A DNA stretch of 24,040 nucleotides from Stramenopiles sp. TOSAG23-3 (lineage: Eukaryota > Sar), in contig LT642232.1 of NCBI GenBank assembly GCA_900128585.1, positions 1 through 24,040 on the forward strand, in the 5' to 3' direction. Made by a program: the position numbers and the translations under genes. Positions 8,827 to 18,939 of the stretch are shown one piece after another; the first letter of the stretch is position 1, and every line of letters starts with the position of its first letter. A model generated the notes under the pieces. The model was given only the letters and a program-made list of their open reading frames with translations. It made no database searches and was not told where the DNA came from.

Positions 8827-11800
8827 TTAGCGAAACTGGGCCTCATCATCTAGCAAACTGAACAGTGGTACCCGGAATCGAAAGCCTTGCAAAGAAACCC
8901 ACTGTAAATCAAAGAAAGGTTGTTCGCGAACACTAATGATATTTCCTGATTTATCGAATACCCCATAAGATAATGAATGCGAACCATCATCATTATACGT
9001 TGTTTGGTGAACATCAATTGTCAGTCTGACTTTCAGCGAGTTTTTATATTTGGTGAACGCGTCCTGACAGCGGTGCAATGCTTCACGTGAAAAGCTTGAT
9101 TCGTTAGACAACCCTTTCGGGTAACAAAAGATAGGGCGTACGAGTATGCATCGTTGCAGTCCCCGTATATTCTGGTGTTCTTTTGCATTCGTTTTGAAAC
9201 AGTTTTTCAATTGAAACCCGATCTGTTGAAGAGTTGACAGTATTTCTTCTTTCCAATCAAAATCGTGAATTCCAAGTGCAATATCATAGAATTGCCTTTC
9301 TCCTGAATATTCCCGAACAAGAGAACACGTGTTAATCCAATTATCATGCGCCTCTCCACTTAACCAGTGCACAACACTTAATCCATTTAATGCTTCGCCA
9401 GCTAAATACAGTGTTTGTATCGAAGCAGCGTGAATGAAGTCAATCAATTTCGGCGCATCAACATCATTTTTTCTTTCAAACAATCTAAAATATTTTGCCG
9501 CCAAACTATTTGTTTTTGTGCCTTTAGGGGTAGATGTTTCAACATAATATTTTCCATCATTCGTGCGACCGATTAACTTACTTTCCCATCCACCAATTAT
9601 GTCTTCCACTCGGCCGAACACGAGTACTCGATTTGATACAACTTCACCTCTTGTCTGCGCAACAGTTAATATGTTGTCTAATTTATCTTTGGTCGCTGGA
9701 CGGTCTAGTATGACCTTATCAGCACTTATACGGCGAAGAGGCATTCTATGACTGCCATGATCAACGAAATTAACATCATACAGCGGCGCAGCTTTGTGTA
9801 TCGTTACATTGATTATCTTACCTTGCAGCCAACAGTTTTTTAAACCACTCGATTGCACTAAAACTTGTTTACCAAGAGCAAGCAATTTTCCCACACTAGG
9901 AGCTATTGCTCCTTTTGAAAGTTCAGAGTATCGGGAAATATGGACAGGACTGCCAGTTTCCTCGGTACCAAGGTAAGTAAAATTTGTGTCAGGTATAGAT
10001 ATAACATTCTGCAGGTTGTGGAGAGCGTCTGAAAATTGGTCACGGGCAACCAAATAGTATTTGCCTTTAGTAACTACATCTGACGTTTCCAAGTGATTCC
10101 AATGTCGAATCAAGTTCACGTTCACGTTGTACCGGATGGATAAAGATTTTACAGAGTCGGTATTTTTTGCTAGATGAAAAGTAAAATTCTGGCCCAGAAT
10201 TATTTCGGTCAATACACCACCGTACAAATGAAAAGTTTTGGACACAGGGTGTGGACTCGTTGCTTTTTGCTGAGCACTGGTGCTTTTTTTGTAAATATCT
10301 GGGTGAGGACCTTTAGTGCGCTGTCCACAATCGGAACAGTCAGTGCCAATCCGACAAACCTGGCTTTTCGAATTTTCACCACCGTCATCGCATACCCCAT
10401 CACCTGCATACTTGCACTTGTCATTGCAAAAGGGGTCTTCTAAAGCAGAATCCTCATCAGTTTTTTTCATATATGCAAACCATTTCGAGTCATCCTCCCA
10501 TTTATCTGAAAATAGTTTCTTTCCAGGCATGAAGTCAGACTGGTACGGGCTAGATAATTTATTTGCACGCCACGATTTTTGAAACACGTGGGTTTCTTTC
10601 ATCATATTTATTGACGAGGGCATTGATTTTAAATCGATTTCTTTGATGTTTGGTTTTCTGGATTTGGCAGCCCTAAGATTTGGTGCTGAAAATCCTGCCT
10701 GCAATTGAGTTGGGCGCTTGCCGCAATCAGTACAGTCTGTTCCAAATTCACACGAATTATATTCCGCCTGAAAACCACCGTCATCGCAAGATCCGTCATT
10801 GGCATACAGACATGTATTTGTGCACAAGCTAGATTTCTCATCTACAGCTTTGACGTCCCTTATATTCTCTTCGTTTTTACGATCGTGCAAATCTCCATGA
10901 TTCCCCATTCTTGCTGTTGCAGGAGAAGAATATTGACCCCTGTCGATGGAAACGAGTGTTCTATCACCATTAGTAGCTTTTTCACTCTTTATCTCGCCCG
11001 AAGAGTCCACGGACGTTATGCCCGCTTTATCTTTCGTCGTCGACAATAAATAACCATTATCTTTATCGGAGTTTATCTGCCGAACAGTTGCTTTCGTGTG
11101 ACCACCATTTCGCCTTTCCATCTCTAGTTGTGTCATTTTTGGGTTGATACTATTAATAAATTTATCGTCGCTGCCTTTTAAAGGATTAGAGGTTCGGTAG
11201 AGTGCCTGGGCTTTGTCAGTCATAGACCTACTAATGTCTTCTCTTATTATCTTCTTTTGGTTCCTACCGAATACTGAATTACCACTACTTTTATGGTCCT
11301 CTTGCCTGTACTCAGCCACACCACTAAAAGATCCGATATGCCCCCCGTCCTTGCCTCGGTATACCGAACTGTTACTTACTACAAAATTAGTAGAGGAAGT
11401 ATTATTTTTGCTGTAATGAGCTTTTTCAAGAATTAGTTTTCCACTTAATCCCTTCTTCTTCAAAAGCGCAACGAAATTCATCTGTGTGTCGACGTCTAGT
11501 TTCAAAATTTCTTTAAACCAAATAGATTGTCGTTCAGTCGTATTTCCAGCTAAGAAACGACCAAATATCGCATTGTTAGTTTCAGATGAAAGAAGATGCC
11601 TTGAACGACTTTGGTTTTCTTTGTTGTTTCCGGAAATATCAATAATGTATTCTTCGCCAGTTGTGATTTTATTTTGAGAGAGTCTATTCCATTTCCGAAA
11701 ATTATTTTCCGAGATTGAATACATAGATAAAACAGTTGAAAATGTTTCACCGCCAAGAGCCTTATGAAATGTAAACCGGTTTCCATTTACGTATTCTACA

Positions 11801-13161
11801 ACATCTTTATTTGGTATGGGAACTCCATATATCTTTTGTGCATGTTTTACTGAATCAGTACCAACACGCTTTGTATCTTCCTTTGTTTTCTTTGTTGTAC
11901 GGGTTTTCTGAATATCTGGGGAGTTATGGTTGTAACTAAATGCTTTTTTTGCTTCTACAACGCTAGCTGTGAAGCTGTTCACTATGCCTCCTTTCGACCT
12001 TCGATCAAATTTGAACAAAGTGCGGTAGAAATATTTTTTTTCCTTTGGACACTTGGAAATAACATTTGCCGGCTGTGCTAGAGTCGGCGGCATCAACCTC
12101 ACGGAACGGCCACCGAAAAGCAATGTGCTACCCCTTTGTTCAGAGTTTATTTTAGTTACAGGAGAGGGAATGCACAATTGGATAAATGCACCCCTTCCAT
12201 CTTTCGCTGTGATGAAAGTTGTATCAAAAAAATTGTAACCCAACCTTGTACTTTCTGGTCTGCCCTGCCAAATATATGTTCTGCTACGATGAAAGAGAGA
12301 CAAAAAGAGCAACTTTGCAAATGAAGTATCTCCCTTGTTCAAAAAAATGTAATCACCGGGCAGACCATGGTATTTATTTATTTCCACCTCTAACTCGTAC
12401 CTAAGGGATTTCATCAATTTTACAACTCTTGCCATAGTCGTGTTTGTATTCCATATTCCTATCTGCAAAGACAAGCTATACTGTAAATCTAGGTGGTCTG
12501 ATACTGACAGGCCTGTACTGCCTCCAACCAATCGCTGTAACGTCGGTCCTATTAGAAAATATTGAATCTGATTTTCATCAAAAAGAGAAACAATCTTGTA
12601 TAATATCGAGTACACGCTGTTCTTATTATGTGGTACAATCATACCAAGCCGTAGCTTCTCCGTTCCGTATCGGTTATACGTGCGAAGAAAGTCTTCCCTT
12701 TTAGCTTCCACTAACCTTAAGCGTTGCACAGTGGTTGGCAAAGCAATCCCATGTTTGGCTAAACTTTGTTCTAAAGCATTTTCTATGTCAATTTTGGTCT
12801 CAAGAAGTGTTTTTGCTTCTCCAATCACCTTCAAATATTTTTCTTCTTCGCCCTTCAGTTTCTGTTTCATCTCAAACAATTTGATTTGGAGTCTTGTTCT
12901 CATCGACAGTTTCGTTGGCGAAAGGTTGCCTGCAGACTTTCCACTTTGTTCCACGTAGAAGATAGTTCCAGATACTCCTAAAAATACCCACCAACCAAGA
13001 AAGCAAACTAGAGTACGGATGGGGCGCAGATTTTCACGATGCCTGGGAATACAGCAACACAATGAATCTGACGAATCAAAATCATTTCTGTCTATGGTTT
13101 TACTAACATATTTCCCACGAACAGTTGGACCCCTATTCTTCGCGCGTTTCCCACTTGACAT
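8827..13161 (-). CDS. Type II membrane protein with paired fukutin-like, LysM-like, LNR and Tudor-like modules
   Basis: The protein has 1444 residues in one exon, with ATG at 13161. A basic cytosolic tail with a CCC cluster (35-37) precedes one membrane anchor (about 49-69), a Lys/Glu-rich coiled coil (about 93-135), and then a large probably lumenal part rich in NxS/T sites. Residues 168-335 resemble a LicD/fukutin nucleotidyltransferase fold (QYFLIGPTLQRLVGG, then SDHLDLQYSL). LysM-like segment 1 is 458-509. After a low-complexity linker come two LNR-like modules, 780-813 and 912-945, each with C-x(3)-C-x(2)-A-x-DG-x-CDDGG and GTDC-x-DCG. LysM-like segment 2 is 985-1038, and Tudor-like folds are at 1090-1148 (LYDVNFVDHG) and about 1174-1230. 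Residues 1236-1444 look fukutin-like (YDIALGIHDFDW; FFDLQWVSLQGFRFRVP). Fukutin relatives transfer phospho-sugars to glycans in the Golgi. In both domains the usual DxD is altered, so these may be weak or non-catalytic. A role in glycan modification or binding is inferred. Confidence 0.8.
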   Translation of the reverse strand: MSSGKRAKNRGPTVRGKYVSKTIDRNDFDSSDSLCCCIPRHRENLRPIRTLVCFLGWWVFLGVSGTIFYVEQSGKSAGNLSPTKLSMRTRLQIKLFEMKQKLKGEEEKYLKVIGEAKTLLETKIDIENALEQSLAKHGIALPTTVQRLRLVEAKREDFLRTYNRYGTEKLRLGMIVPHNKNSVYSILYKIVSLFDENQIQYFLIGPTLQRLVGGSTGLSVSDHLDLQYSLSLQIGIWNTNTTMARVVKLMKSLRYELEVEINKYHGLPGDYIFLNKGDTSFAKLLFLSLFHRSRTYIWQGRPESTRLGYNFFDTTFITAKDGRGAFIQLCIPSPVTKINSEQRGSTLLFGGRSVRLMPPTLAQPANVISKCPKEKKYFYRTLFKFDRRSKGGIVNSFTASVVEAKKAFSYNHNSPDIQKTRTTKKTKEDTKRVGTDSVKHAQKIYGVPIPNKDVVEYVNGNRFTFHKALGGETFSTVLSMYSISENNFRKWNRLSQNKITTGEEYIIDISGNNKENQSRSRHLLSSETNNAIFGRFLAGNTTERQSIWFKEILKLDVDTQMNFVALLKKKGLSGKLILEKAHYSKNNTSSTNFVVSNSSVYRGKDGGHIGSFSGVAEYRQEDHKSSGNSVFGRNQKKIIREDISRSMTDKAQALYRTSNPLKGSDDKFINSINPKMTQLEMERRNGGHTKATVRQINSDKDNGYLLSTTKDKAGITSVDSSGEIKSEKATNGDRTLVSIDRGQYSSPATARMGNHGDLHDRKNEENIRDVKAVDEKSSLCTNTCLYANDGSCDDGGFQAEYNSCEFGTDCTDCGKRPTQLQAGFSAPNLRAAKSRKPNIKEIDLKSMPSSINMMKETHVFQKSWRANKLSSPYQSDFMPGKKLFSDKWEDDSKWFAYMKKTDEDSALEDPFCNDKCKYAGDGVCDDGGENSKSQVCRIGTDCSDCGQRTKGPHPDIYKKSTSAQQKATSPHPVSKTFHLYGGVLTEIILGQNFTFHLAKNTDSVKSLSIRYNVNVNLIRHWNHLETSDVVTKGKYYLVARDQFSDALHNLQNVISIPDTNFTYLGTEETGSPVHISRYSELSKGAIAPSVGKLLALGKQVLVQSSGLKNCWLQGKIINVTIHKAAPLYDVNFVDHGSHRMPLRRISADKVILDRPATKDKLDNILTVAQTRGEVVSNRVLVFGRVEDIIGGWESKLIGRTNDGKYYVETSTPKGTKTNSLAAKYFRLFERKNDVDAPKLIDFIHAASIQTLYLAGEALNGLSVVHWLSGEAHDNWINTCSLVREYSGERQFYDIALGIHDFDWKEEILSTLQQIGFQLKNCFKTNAKEHQNIRGLQRCILVRPIFCYPKGLSNESSFSREALHRCQDAFTKYKNSLKVRLTIDVHQTTYNDDGSHSLSYGVFDKSGNIISVREQPFFDLQWVSLQGFRFRVPLFSLLDDEAQFR

Positions 13162-16100
13162 TTATTGCGCAACCTATCTAGGTGGACACATAACAACTTT
13201 CTGTGGTAACTTATGCGTTAGAAGAAAATCATATTATAACAATGCTCACTTTAGCTATTCTTAAGGCCGAAGATTAACCTAAAGCTTTCAACCAACATAT
13301 TCTACCAATACTGTTTGTATCTATTAACACCGCAGCCAAGGTGCAGCCGACTCGCATCTCAATAATGGGAAGGCAATGTAAAATTAAATATTATAATCCG
13401 GACCGCCGGACTTCCATCTCATTGTATTATCTTTTTCGCCTTTTTATTTTTACTAATAGGAAAGGCGACTACCTATTTTAAGGAACTTACATTTTACGTG
13501 AGAATAATTATTGTATTTTATTCCACACAACACCCGGTCAAATAATTGTGATATTTGTGCTGTGTATATTGTTTTTATTTAATGCTTCCCCTACTTAAAA
13601 TAATAAACCCTTTCTCTATGCCACATGAAAAGAGACCTCCACTATGATATGCTCATATTAAAGTACAAACCCACTCAAAAGTGTTCTTGTCTGCGACCGG
13701 GAAAACAATCAAATTAAAATGCAGTCGCTGACGACTGGTGTGAAAAATAGACTTAGTGCGGAAGAATGTGTAACAAGAACTCAAACGACAAATAATTATT
13801 AATAAATACATTGACTGTAACAAGAACACTGCCTTTCTGTGAATAAATTGTATTGTCCACTAGGACACGATTTCCTAGATAATGCAAATTTGTTAAATGG
13901 TATTCACATGTATTCACACAATTATTGATGTTGGAATCAAGTAAAACGTTTTAATGCAATTGCATTTATGTAAGGAAAAAATAAGAAAATATCGTTGTAT
14001 ATGGTAATACAGGAACACAACAAACCACACAGACCATGTGCATGACGTCCGATGTCCGGCACTCTTCGAATGATTTTCTTTAATCATCTAATAATAAAAT
14101 TAGAGGTGTGTGACCCTTTTCTTAGCAGGTTCACAAAAATTAAGGACCAGACACTGTACTATTATCATTATCATACTTTTTACAATAGTACACCTTTAAC
14201 ATTTTCAATCTTCGTACCCTACCTGTCTACCTTCATTATTTCAATTAAAGAGTATGGGATTTATCCTCATAAACGTTACGAGTCAAAAGGTTTTCCTTAT
14301 CTTCCTTTATATTTCTATATTATAAAATGCTGAAGTATTGTGTTCTGATGCTATCGAATTAACACTGCTAAATTTATGTTAAAAAAGTGAGAGAGCTGTT
14401 TCTCTACCAGAGAAGGGACTCTAATACACTTTACTTTGGGTACACTATTTATTGTACATCTCCTTTACAGTCCAAATGCTCAATGAAGCCGCTGAAACCT
14501 TGGGTTATGACTTACTTAATGGTTTGTATAATTGTTTTTGTAACACTAACCTACCAAAACAAACAAGAATTACAAGTTAAGAACAAATTATATACAAGAA
14601 TACAAGAAATTGTACTAATAAATCAGAATACAATAAAATTGTACTTAATTAGTACACATTGAAACATATAATTATACAAAATAGCATATAAATAACAAAG
14701 AGGTGCTCAGCGGAATCTGAGAACATCTCAACGGCGTCATTGAGCATTTGTTTGATTTAGTTTATTGTTCAGCATACTTCAACCTCACCAATTTAAAGCT
14801 TTGCGGTTGGGCCTTATCTCATTGTGATTTTTGTACATTGCGCCAATGATGTGCCTATTTATTGTGCGTCAACGATCTGTTTTTCTGCCGTGTCACCGGC
14901 ACTGGTACGGTTATATTCGGACTTTCAGAGCAAGAGGGTTATTTGTTTTTTTCAGTTTTAATTACTAAATACACAGACCTACTCAGGAGACCGCGCACAG
15001 CAGTGATGTAGTTTACAGTGACATAACACCTGCGATTGAGTATATATCACAATACTGTCCGGAGGACAACACAGACCCTCTCCTCCTTGATAGATATTGT
15101 TTCTGTTAATCCGGGGCCTTAAACAACATTGATCTGAAACAGTAACCATTTAACCTTAACTGTGTTTATACATCAATTTCTTGTCACCAAAAGAGGAATA
15201 CATATTACTATAGTAGAAAATATATTTAAGGGGAAGAAGTTTATTAGTCTGATTCTGTGCTCGAAAAGCTGTTTCGTGACTCGAATTTATAATAAATTCC
15301 GTTACTATAAACGAAACCTTCGTATGTTTAAGGGCGAGAAGAAGATAAAAATATTCATCCTAAAGTTTATTCAGTGAATAGCATAGACGAGCACACGGAA
15401 ACCAGATGACATGGGTAGTCGATGTTCTCGAGGAGCCGGGTTCAGGCTTTTAAATGAAAAGAATGTAATAATCGTCTAGAAAGATATTAAAGATCAGTGT
15501 TATTGGTGCTTCTACTCTTCGTATGTTTATCCAAACAGATTATGAAATAGATTTACAACTGAATTACAATCGCAAGTCCTTTACTGTAAGTGGGATTTGA
15601 TTTGCAAATTTTTAAATTCGTGTCGACAAGCTGCTATTTCCTGTACCAATACTCAAAAAGACAATTTAACTGTATTCTTACATGCAGTAACAAGGACATG
15701 TGCCCACCGGGAAGAGCTAGTTCAAAATTGTTTTTTATGGAATTTTTTTTTACTGTGTTGTTTTGTTTTCATGCTCTCTGCAAGTAGTAATTTAATTCAA
15801 TTCTCGAATAAAAAATCTCAAGAACATATCAATGATTACTTTGTTTTTTCCTTTTACCTGTATGTCCATGTTGACCCGTTCTATTTCACTTCCACCGCGG
15901 CCTGTTAGAAGGCGTTGTAAACAGAAGGCAAACTTCTAACGTAGGTCTGACAGAGAAGTCGTAATTTATGTCAAACCGTTGCGCGGCATATCATATTAAC
16001 CTCAGTAGATCTCTATTCTTTTACCCCTTCGGTTTCTGTGTTGATCTAGTGTGCAATTATTTCAAGTGACAGTAGTATACACACTCCCAAGGTGTTACTG

Positions 16101-16191
16101 GACTCACTCACTTCGCTTTGTTTGCTTTCGGGTCAATATTTTTTTCCTACCCTTATTCAGAAGTTGTTAATTGGCATCAGATTATTCATCA
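13162..16191. other. Long gene-poor spacer
   Basis: Three kilobases without a convincing gene. Small hairpins are visible at 13721-13734 (agtcg-ctga-cgact) and 14390-14420. An ATG at 14483 opens 59 codons with a hydrophobic stretch (WVMTYLMVCIIVFVTLTY) ending at 14662, but it has no other support. Other frames at 14052-14333, 15162-15377 and 15590-15908 look like chance AT-rich frames. The last 200 bases must include the promoter and 5' untranslated region of the Mei2-like gene; tttttttcctacccttattcag at 16139-16160 resembles a 3' splice site, which would imply a 5' untranslated intron. No tRNA or snRNA signature was found. Confidence 0.5.
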
Positions 16192-17742
16192 ATGAGTCGT
16201 TTGCCTCCAGGTTTTGGTGGAGGATTTTCTCAGAGTGCGACAGGTGAACAACAGAATACTTTTGAAATGCCTGGCCAAAGTTCCGTCAGACAACCACCAT
16301 TGCCAGGATTATGGGGCGGACAACAACAGCAACAAAACAACTCTATTGAAAATAATTCTTCCACATGGGATCTAGATTCGGGTTTTAGTGCTCTGCCAGT
16401 AAGGAGAAGTGCAAGCAATACTGAGATCCAGGCCAACAATACACCAGCGCATGACGACAAACTTGAGTCCCCTGGACCGGGAAAAAGTTACAATTACGCA
16501 GCAGCTGCTGCATCCGGTGGAAACTCACGGAAAAATACACTAGGGGTAAATGAAGGTCAGCGTTCTCAGCAACTCAATAATGCAAACGAGCAGCAATTCC
16601 GAGCACCCTGGGTATCCAATGTTGGAAAAACGGCTAGTTTTCCATCCGGGCCAAACCCATTGTCGCAATTGGCAGCACAACAAAAGGAATTGATCAAGCT
16701 ACAAGAAAATTTAATGCAAATGATGCAATCGCAGGCTAACGCTGGCTTCAAAGACCCTCAAGTCTTCATGGATTTACAACGCCAACAGGCCATTGCAACC
16801 GCACAATTACAATCTATGCAGGATGCATTTCGTGCCCAACAGCAAACTGTCCCGTCTTTTCCGTATTCACAATCAATTGTGCTTGGTTCGTGGCCACTTC
16901 GGCAGCCCACTGCGCAGCCAACAATAAACCGTGCTGTGGGAAATTTGAACAACGACTATAAGAATGTTCAGATTAGACAGGGACAACATATTGTTACAAA
17001 CAACCAAGAATCGGTGTTCTACCAAGGCCCCGGTCAGCACTCTTCCCGAAACCGTTTTAACAGCGGTAGTAGCACCGGTAGTGCCGGGTATGATGAAGGA
17101 TCTTCACAAAATCCTCCAAGGGGGGCCATGACTTACGGCGCTGTTGTAGCTGGAAATACTACTCGCACAGGGACAGTCAGATCCTCGGGCGCGAAGAGCT
17201 TCGGAAATTTAAATCAAATTGGGAGAGATAAGAGAAATGATAAACGTGGACAAAGTCCCAAAGGCGATAATCGTCGAAGTATCCCCGAAATTCCAAATGA
17301 AAAAGATTGTGTTGAAGGTCGGGAGAAAAGAACCACTTTAATGATTCGAAATATTCCGAACAAGTACACACAAACCATGTTGTTGGAAGAGCTTAACGAA
17401 GTATTACATCGAAAATTTGACTTTTTCTACCTGCCAATTGATTTTCGAAAGAAAACAAATATGGGGTACGCGTTCATTAATATGATCGATCCTGTTGCAA
17501 CTGTAGTTTTGGTGAAACAATTTCATGGCAAAGGATGGCGCTCTAGTAAAAGTGAAAAAATATGCCAAATATCATATGCAAGAATCCAAGGAAAGCATGC
17601 CTTAGTGGAGCAGTTCCGTAATTCAACTGTTATGTCAAAAAAAAAGCAATACAGGCCTATAATCTTTTTCAGCGATGGCCCTTCCATAGGAACGTCTGAG
17701 CCTTTTCCACCTGGTAACAATAGTTCCAAGCAACGCGTATGA
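16192..17742 (+). CDS. Mei2-like RNA-binding protein (C-terminal RRM)
   Basis: The protein has 516 residues from the first ATG at 16192; a TAA in frame at 16168 rules out a longer start. The first 370 residues are low-complexity: Gln/Asn-rich (QQQQQ near residue 45), Gly/Ser-rich, with a helical Q/M-rich stretch at about 157-218 (QLAAQQKELIKLQENLMQMM). Residues about 380-484 are the Mei2-type RRM (RRM_2): RTTLMIRNIPNKYTQTMLLE, FDFFYLPIDFRKKTNMGYAF, then ISYARIQGKHALVEQFRNS and RPIIFFSDG. This domain defines Mei2 of fission yeast and the plant AML/TEL proteins, which bind RNA and control meiosis or developmental switches. Unlike many AML proteins, no extra N-terminal RRMs are visible, so this is a single-RRM form. 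Two similar SYNYAAAAASGG and TYGAVVAGNT blocks (about 99-110 and 314-323) may be short linear motifs. The target RNA is unknown. Confidence 0.93.
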   Translation: MSRLPPGFGGGFSQSATGEQQNTFEMPGQSSVRQPPLPGLWGGQQQQQNNSIENNSSTWDLDSGFSALPVRRSASNTEIQANNTPAHDDKLESPGPGKSYNYAAAAASGGNSRKNTLGVNEGQRSQQLNNANEQQFRAPWVSNVGKTASFPSGPNPLSQLAAQQKELIKLQENLMQMMQSQANAGFKDPQVFMDLQRQQAIATAQLQSMQDAFRAQQQTVPSFPYSQSIVLGSWPLRQPTAQPTINRAVGNLNNDYKNVQIRQGQHIVTNNQESVFYQGPGQHSSRNRFNSGSSTGSAGYDEGSSQNPPRGAMTYGAVVAGNTTRTGTVRSSGAKSFGNLNQIGRDKRNDKRGQSPKGDNRRSIPEIPNEKDCVEGREKRTTLMIRNIPNKYTQTMLLEELNEVLHRKFDFFYLPIDFRKKTNMGYAFINMIDPVATVVLVKQFHGKGWRSSKSEKICQISYARIQGKHALVEQFRNSTVMSKKKQYRPIIFFSDGPSIGTSEPFPPGNNSSKQRV

Positions 17743-17956
17743 TGCAGAGTGACTGCTCAAACAATACTTTTTAATGTACAATCGATTTGCCTGGTATGTT
17801 GGTTCAGTTTATTAAAAAACCAAAATATATGCGCGTGTTATCTAGATATATCTGAAGTTAATATACAACTATCATACACTGAAATTCCCATAAATTCGTC
17901 CTTCCTTGCACACTTGCAAATATGTAAATTTTGTTTTCATCCACTATAAAGTCTTA
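17743..17956. other. 3' flank of the Mei2-like gene
   Basis: Short AT-rich sequence, probably 3' untranslated region, before the repeat cluster. No distinct feature is present. Confidence 0.4.
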
Positions 17957-18439
17957 TTTATATCCTTCTTGCAATACTATGTTTTTCGCAGTACATTAAT
18001 TTTAATTACTTAAATAACAGCCAATTTTTCTTGTTTTTAATAACAGCCAATTTTCTTGTTTTAATAAATAACAGCCAATTTTCTTGTTTTTTTATAAAGA
18101 CAACGAGCCCCTTTAAAACATTTATGCCGCTGTGTACTTTCAAGACCAATCAATTGGAATCTTGACCAGAACTTGGGGAGGATCTGCAATAGGAGGAGAT
18201 ATTGTTCTTGAACTGACACCCTATCATATAAATAACAGCCAATTTTCTTGTTTTTATAAAAACAAATTTATATAGTTTGCTTACTTAAATAACAGCCAAT
18301 TTTCATGTTTTATAGTTTGCTTTAAGACTAATTTTATATCAATTACGATTTCAGTTCCAACCTTAGCTTAATCTTAACTTGATTTTTTAATTTGGTTTTT
18401 TAAATACATATAAATTTTTTTTTTTATATCCTTCTTGCA
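17957..18439 (-). repeat. Repeat cluster: five N modules and one P module between 17-bp direct repeats
   Basis: N modules (aataacagccaattttcttg or close) lie at 18012-18036, 18039-18062, 18066-18090, 18230-18256 and 18286-18310, the first three in tandem with a period of about 27 bases. An inverted P module occupies 18115-18220 (acttggggaggatctgcaat, ggagatattgttcttgaactg). A FAVH-type fragment (ttcgcagtacattaatttt) sits at 17986. The cluster is flanked by an exact direct repeat, tttatatccttcttgca, at 17957-17973 and 18423-18439. Read on the minus strand the order is N-N-P-N-N-N, following M at 18650-18740. This is the same order as at the right end of the window. Confidence 0.8.
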
Positions 18440-18649
18440 CTGCCATTTTTTCTGCCTCCTTTGTTTTTCTTGATCAAGTTTTACTCTTAATAGTTAGTCT
18501 GTACACTATCTTCCTCTTGTGTAATAATATCTAAATAACAGCATTATATTTTGTTTTAATAATAACTGAAGATAATATCTAATAGATCACACATTTTGTT
18601 TTAAAAAGAAACAACGAAGGAGAAAATGAGAACATTAAACTAGTGATAG

Positions 18650-18740
18650 AATAGTTTAAGGATTGAGACATCGGTTTACAATCAAATGGATACATTTACT
18701 AAATTGAATCAGTCACTCAAATGGAAACATTTACTCTATA
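18650..18740 (-). repeat. Inverted M module
   Basis: cggtttacaatcaaatgga…acatttact and a second ctcaaatggaaacatttact form a diverged doubled M unit, the reverse complement of 23858-23925 and 5862-5950. It marks the outer start of the minus-oriented copy of the repeat family whose N and P modules lie at 18012-18310. Confidence 0.7.
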
Positions 18741-18939
18741 TTTTAGATACACTGGATTTGGCTTTTTGTGTGTAAAAAAGCCAAGGGGGTCCCAGCCATG
18801 AAAGACAAGTCTATTGCTTCTCAGCGTCCACTTGTTTGTGTGTTTAAAAGTTGTTTCCGATCATCACTTAAAGATCTGTTTCTTCTTCCTCTTATGTACT
18901 GGCTCCATCTAGTGTCACTATTGGTACTCGGATATCTTT

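Noticed and set aside
10174-10443. Plus-strand open frames across 9563-13264
   Set aside because: They are antisense shadows of the 1444-codon gene. Cysteine-rich or hydrophobic runs in them are by-products of that gene's codons.
14483-14662. 59-codon ORF with one transmembrane-like stretch
   Set aside because: The sequence is low-complexity AT-rich and there is no other sign of a gene.
15421-15455. ggagccgggttcaggc, similar to a tRNA T-arm
   Set aside because: No matching acceptor stem, D-arm or anticodon arm could be placed around it.
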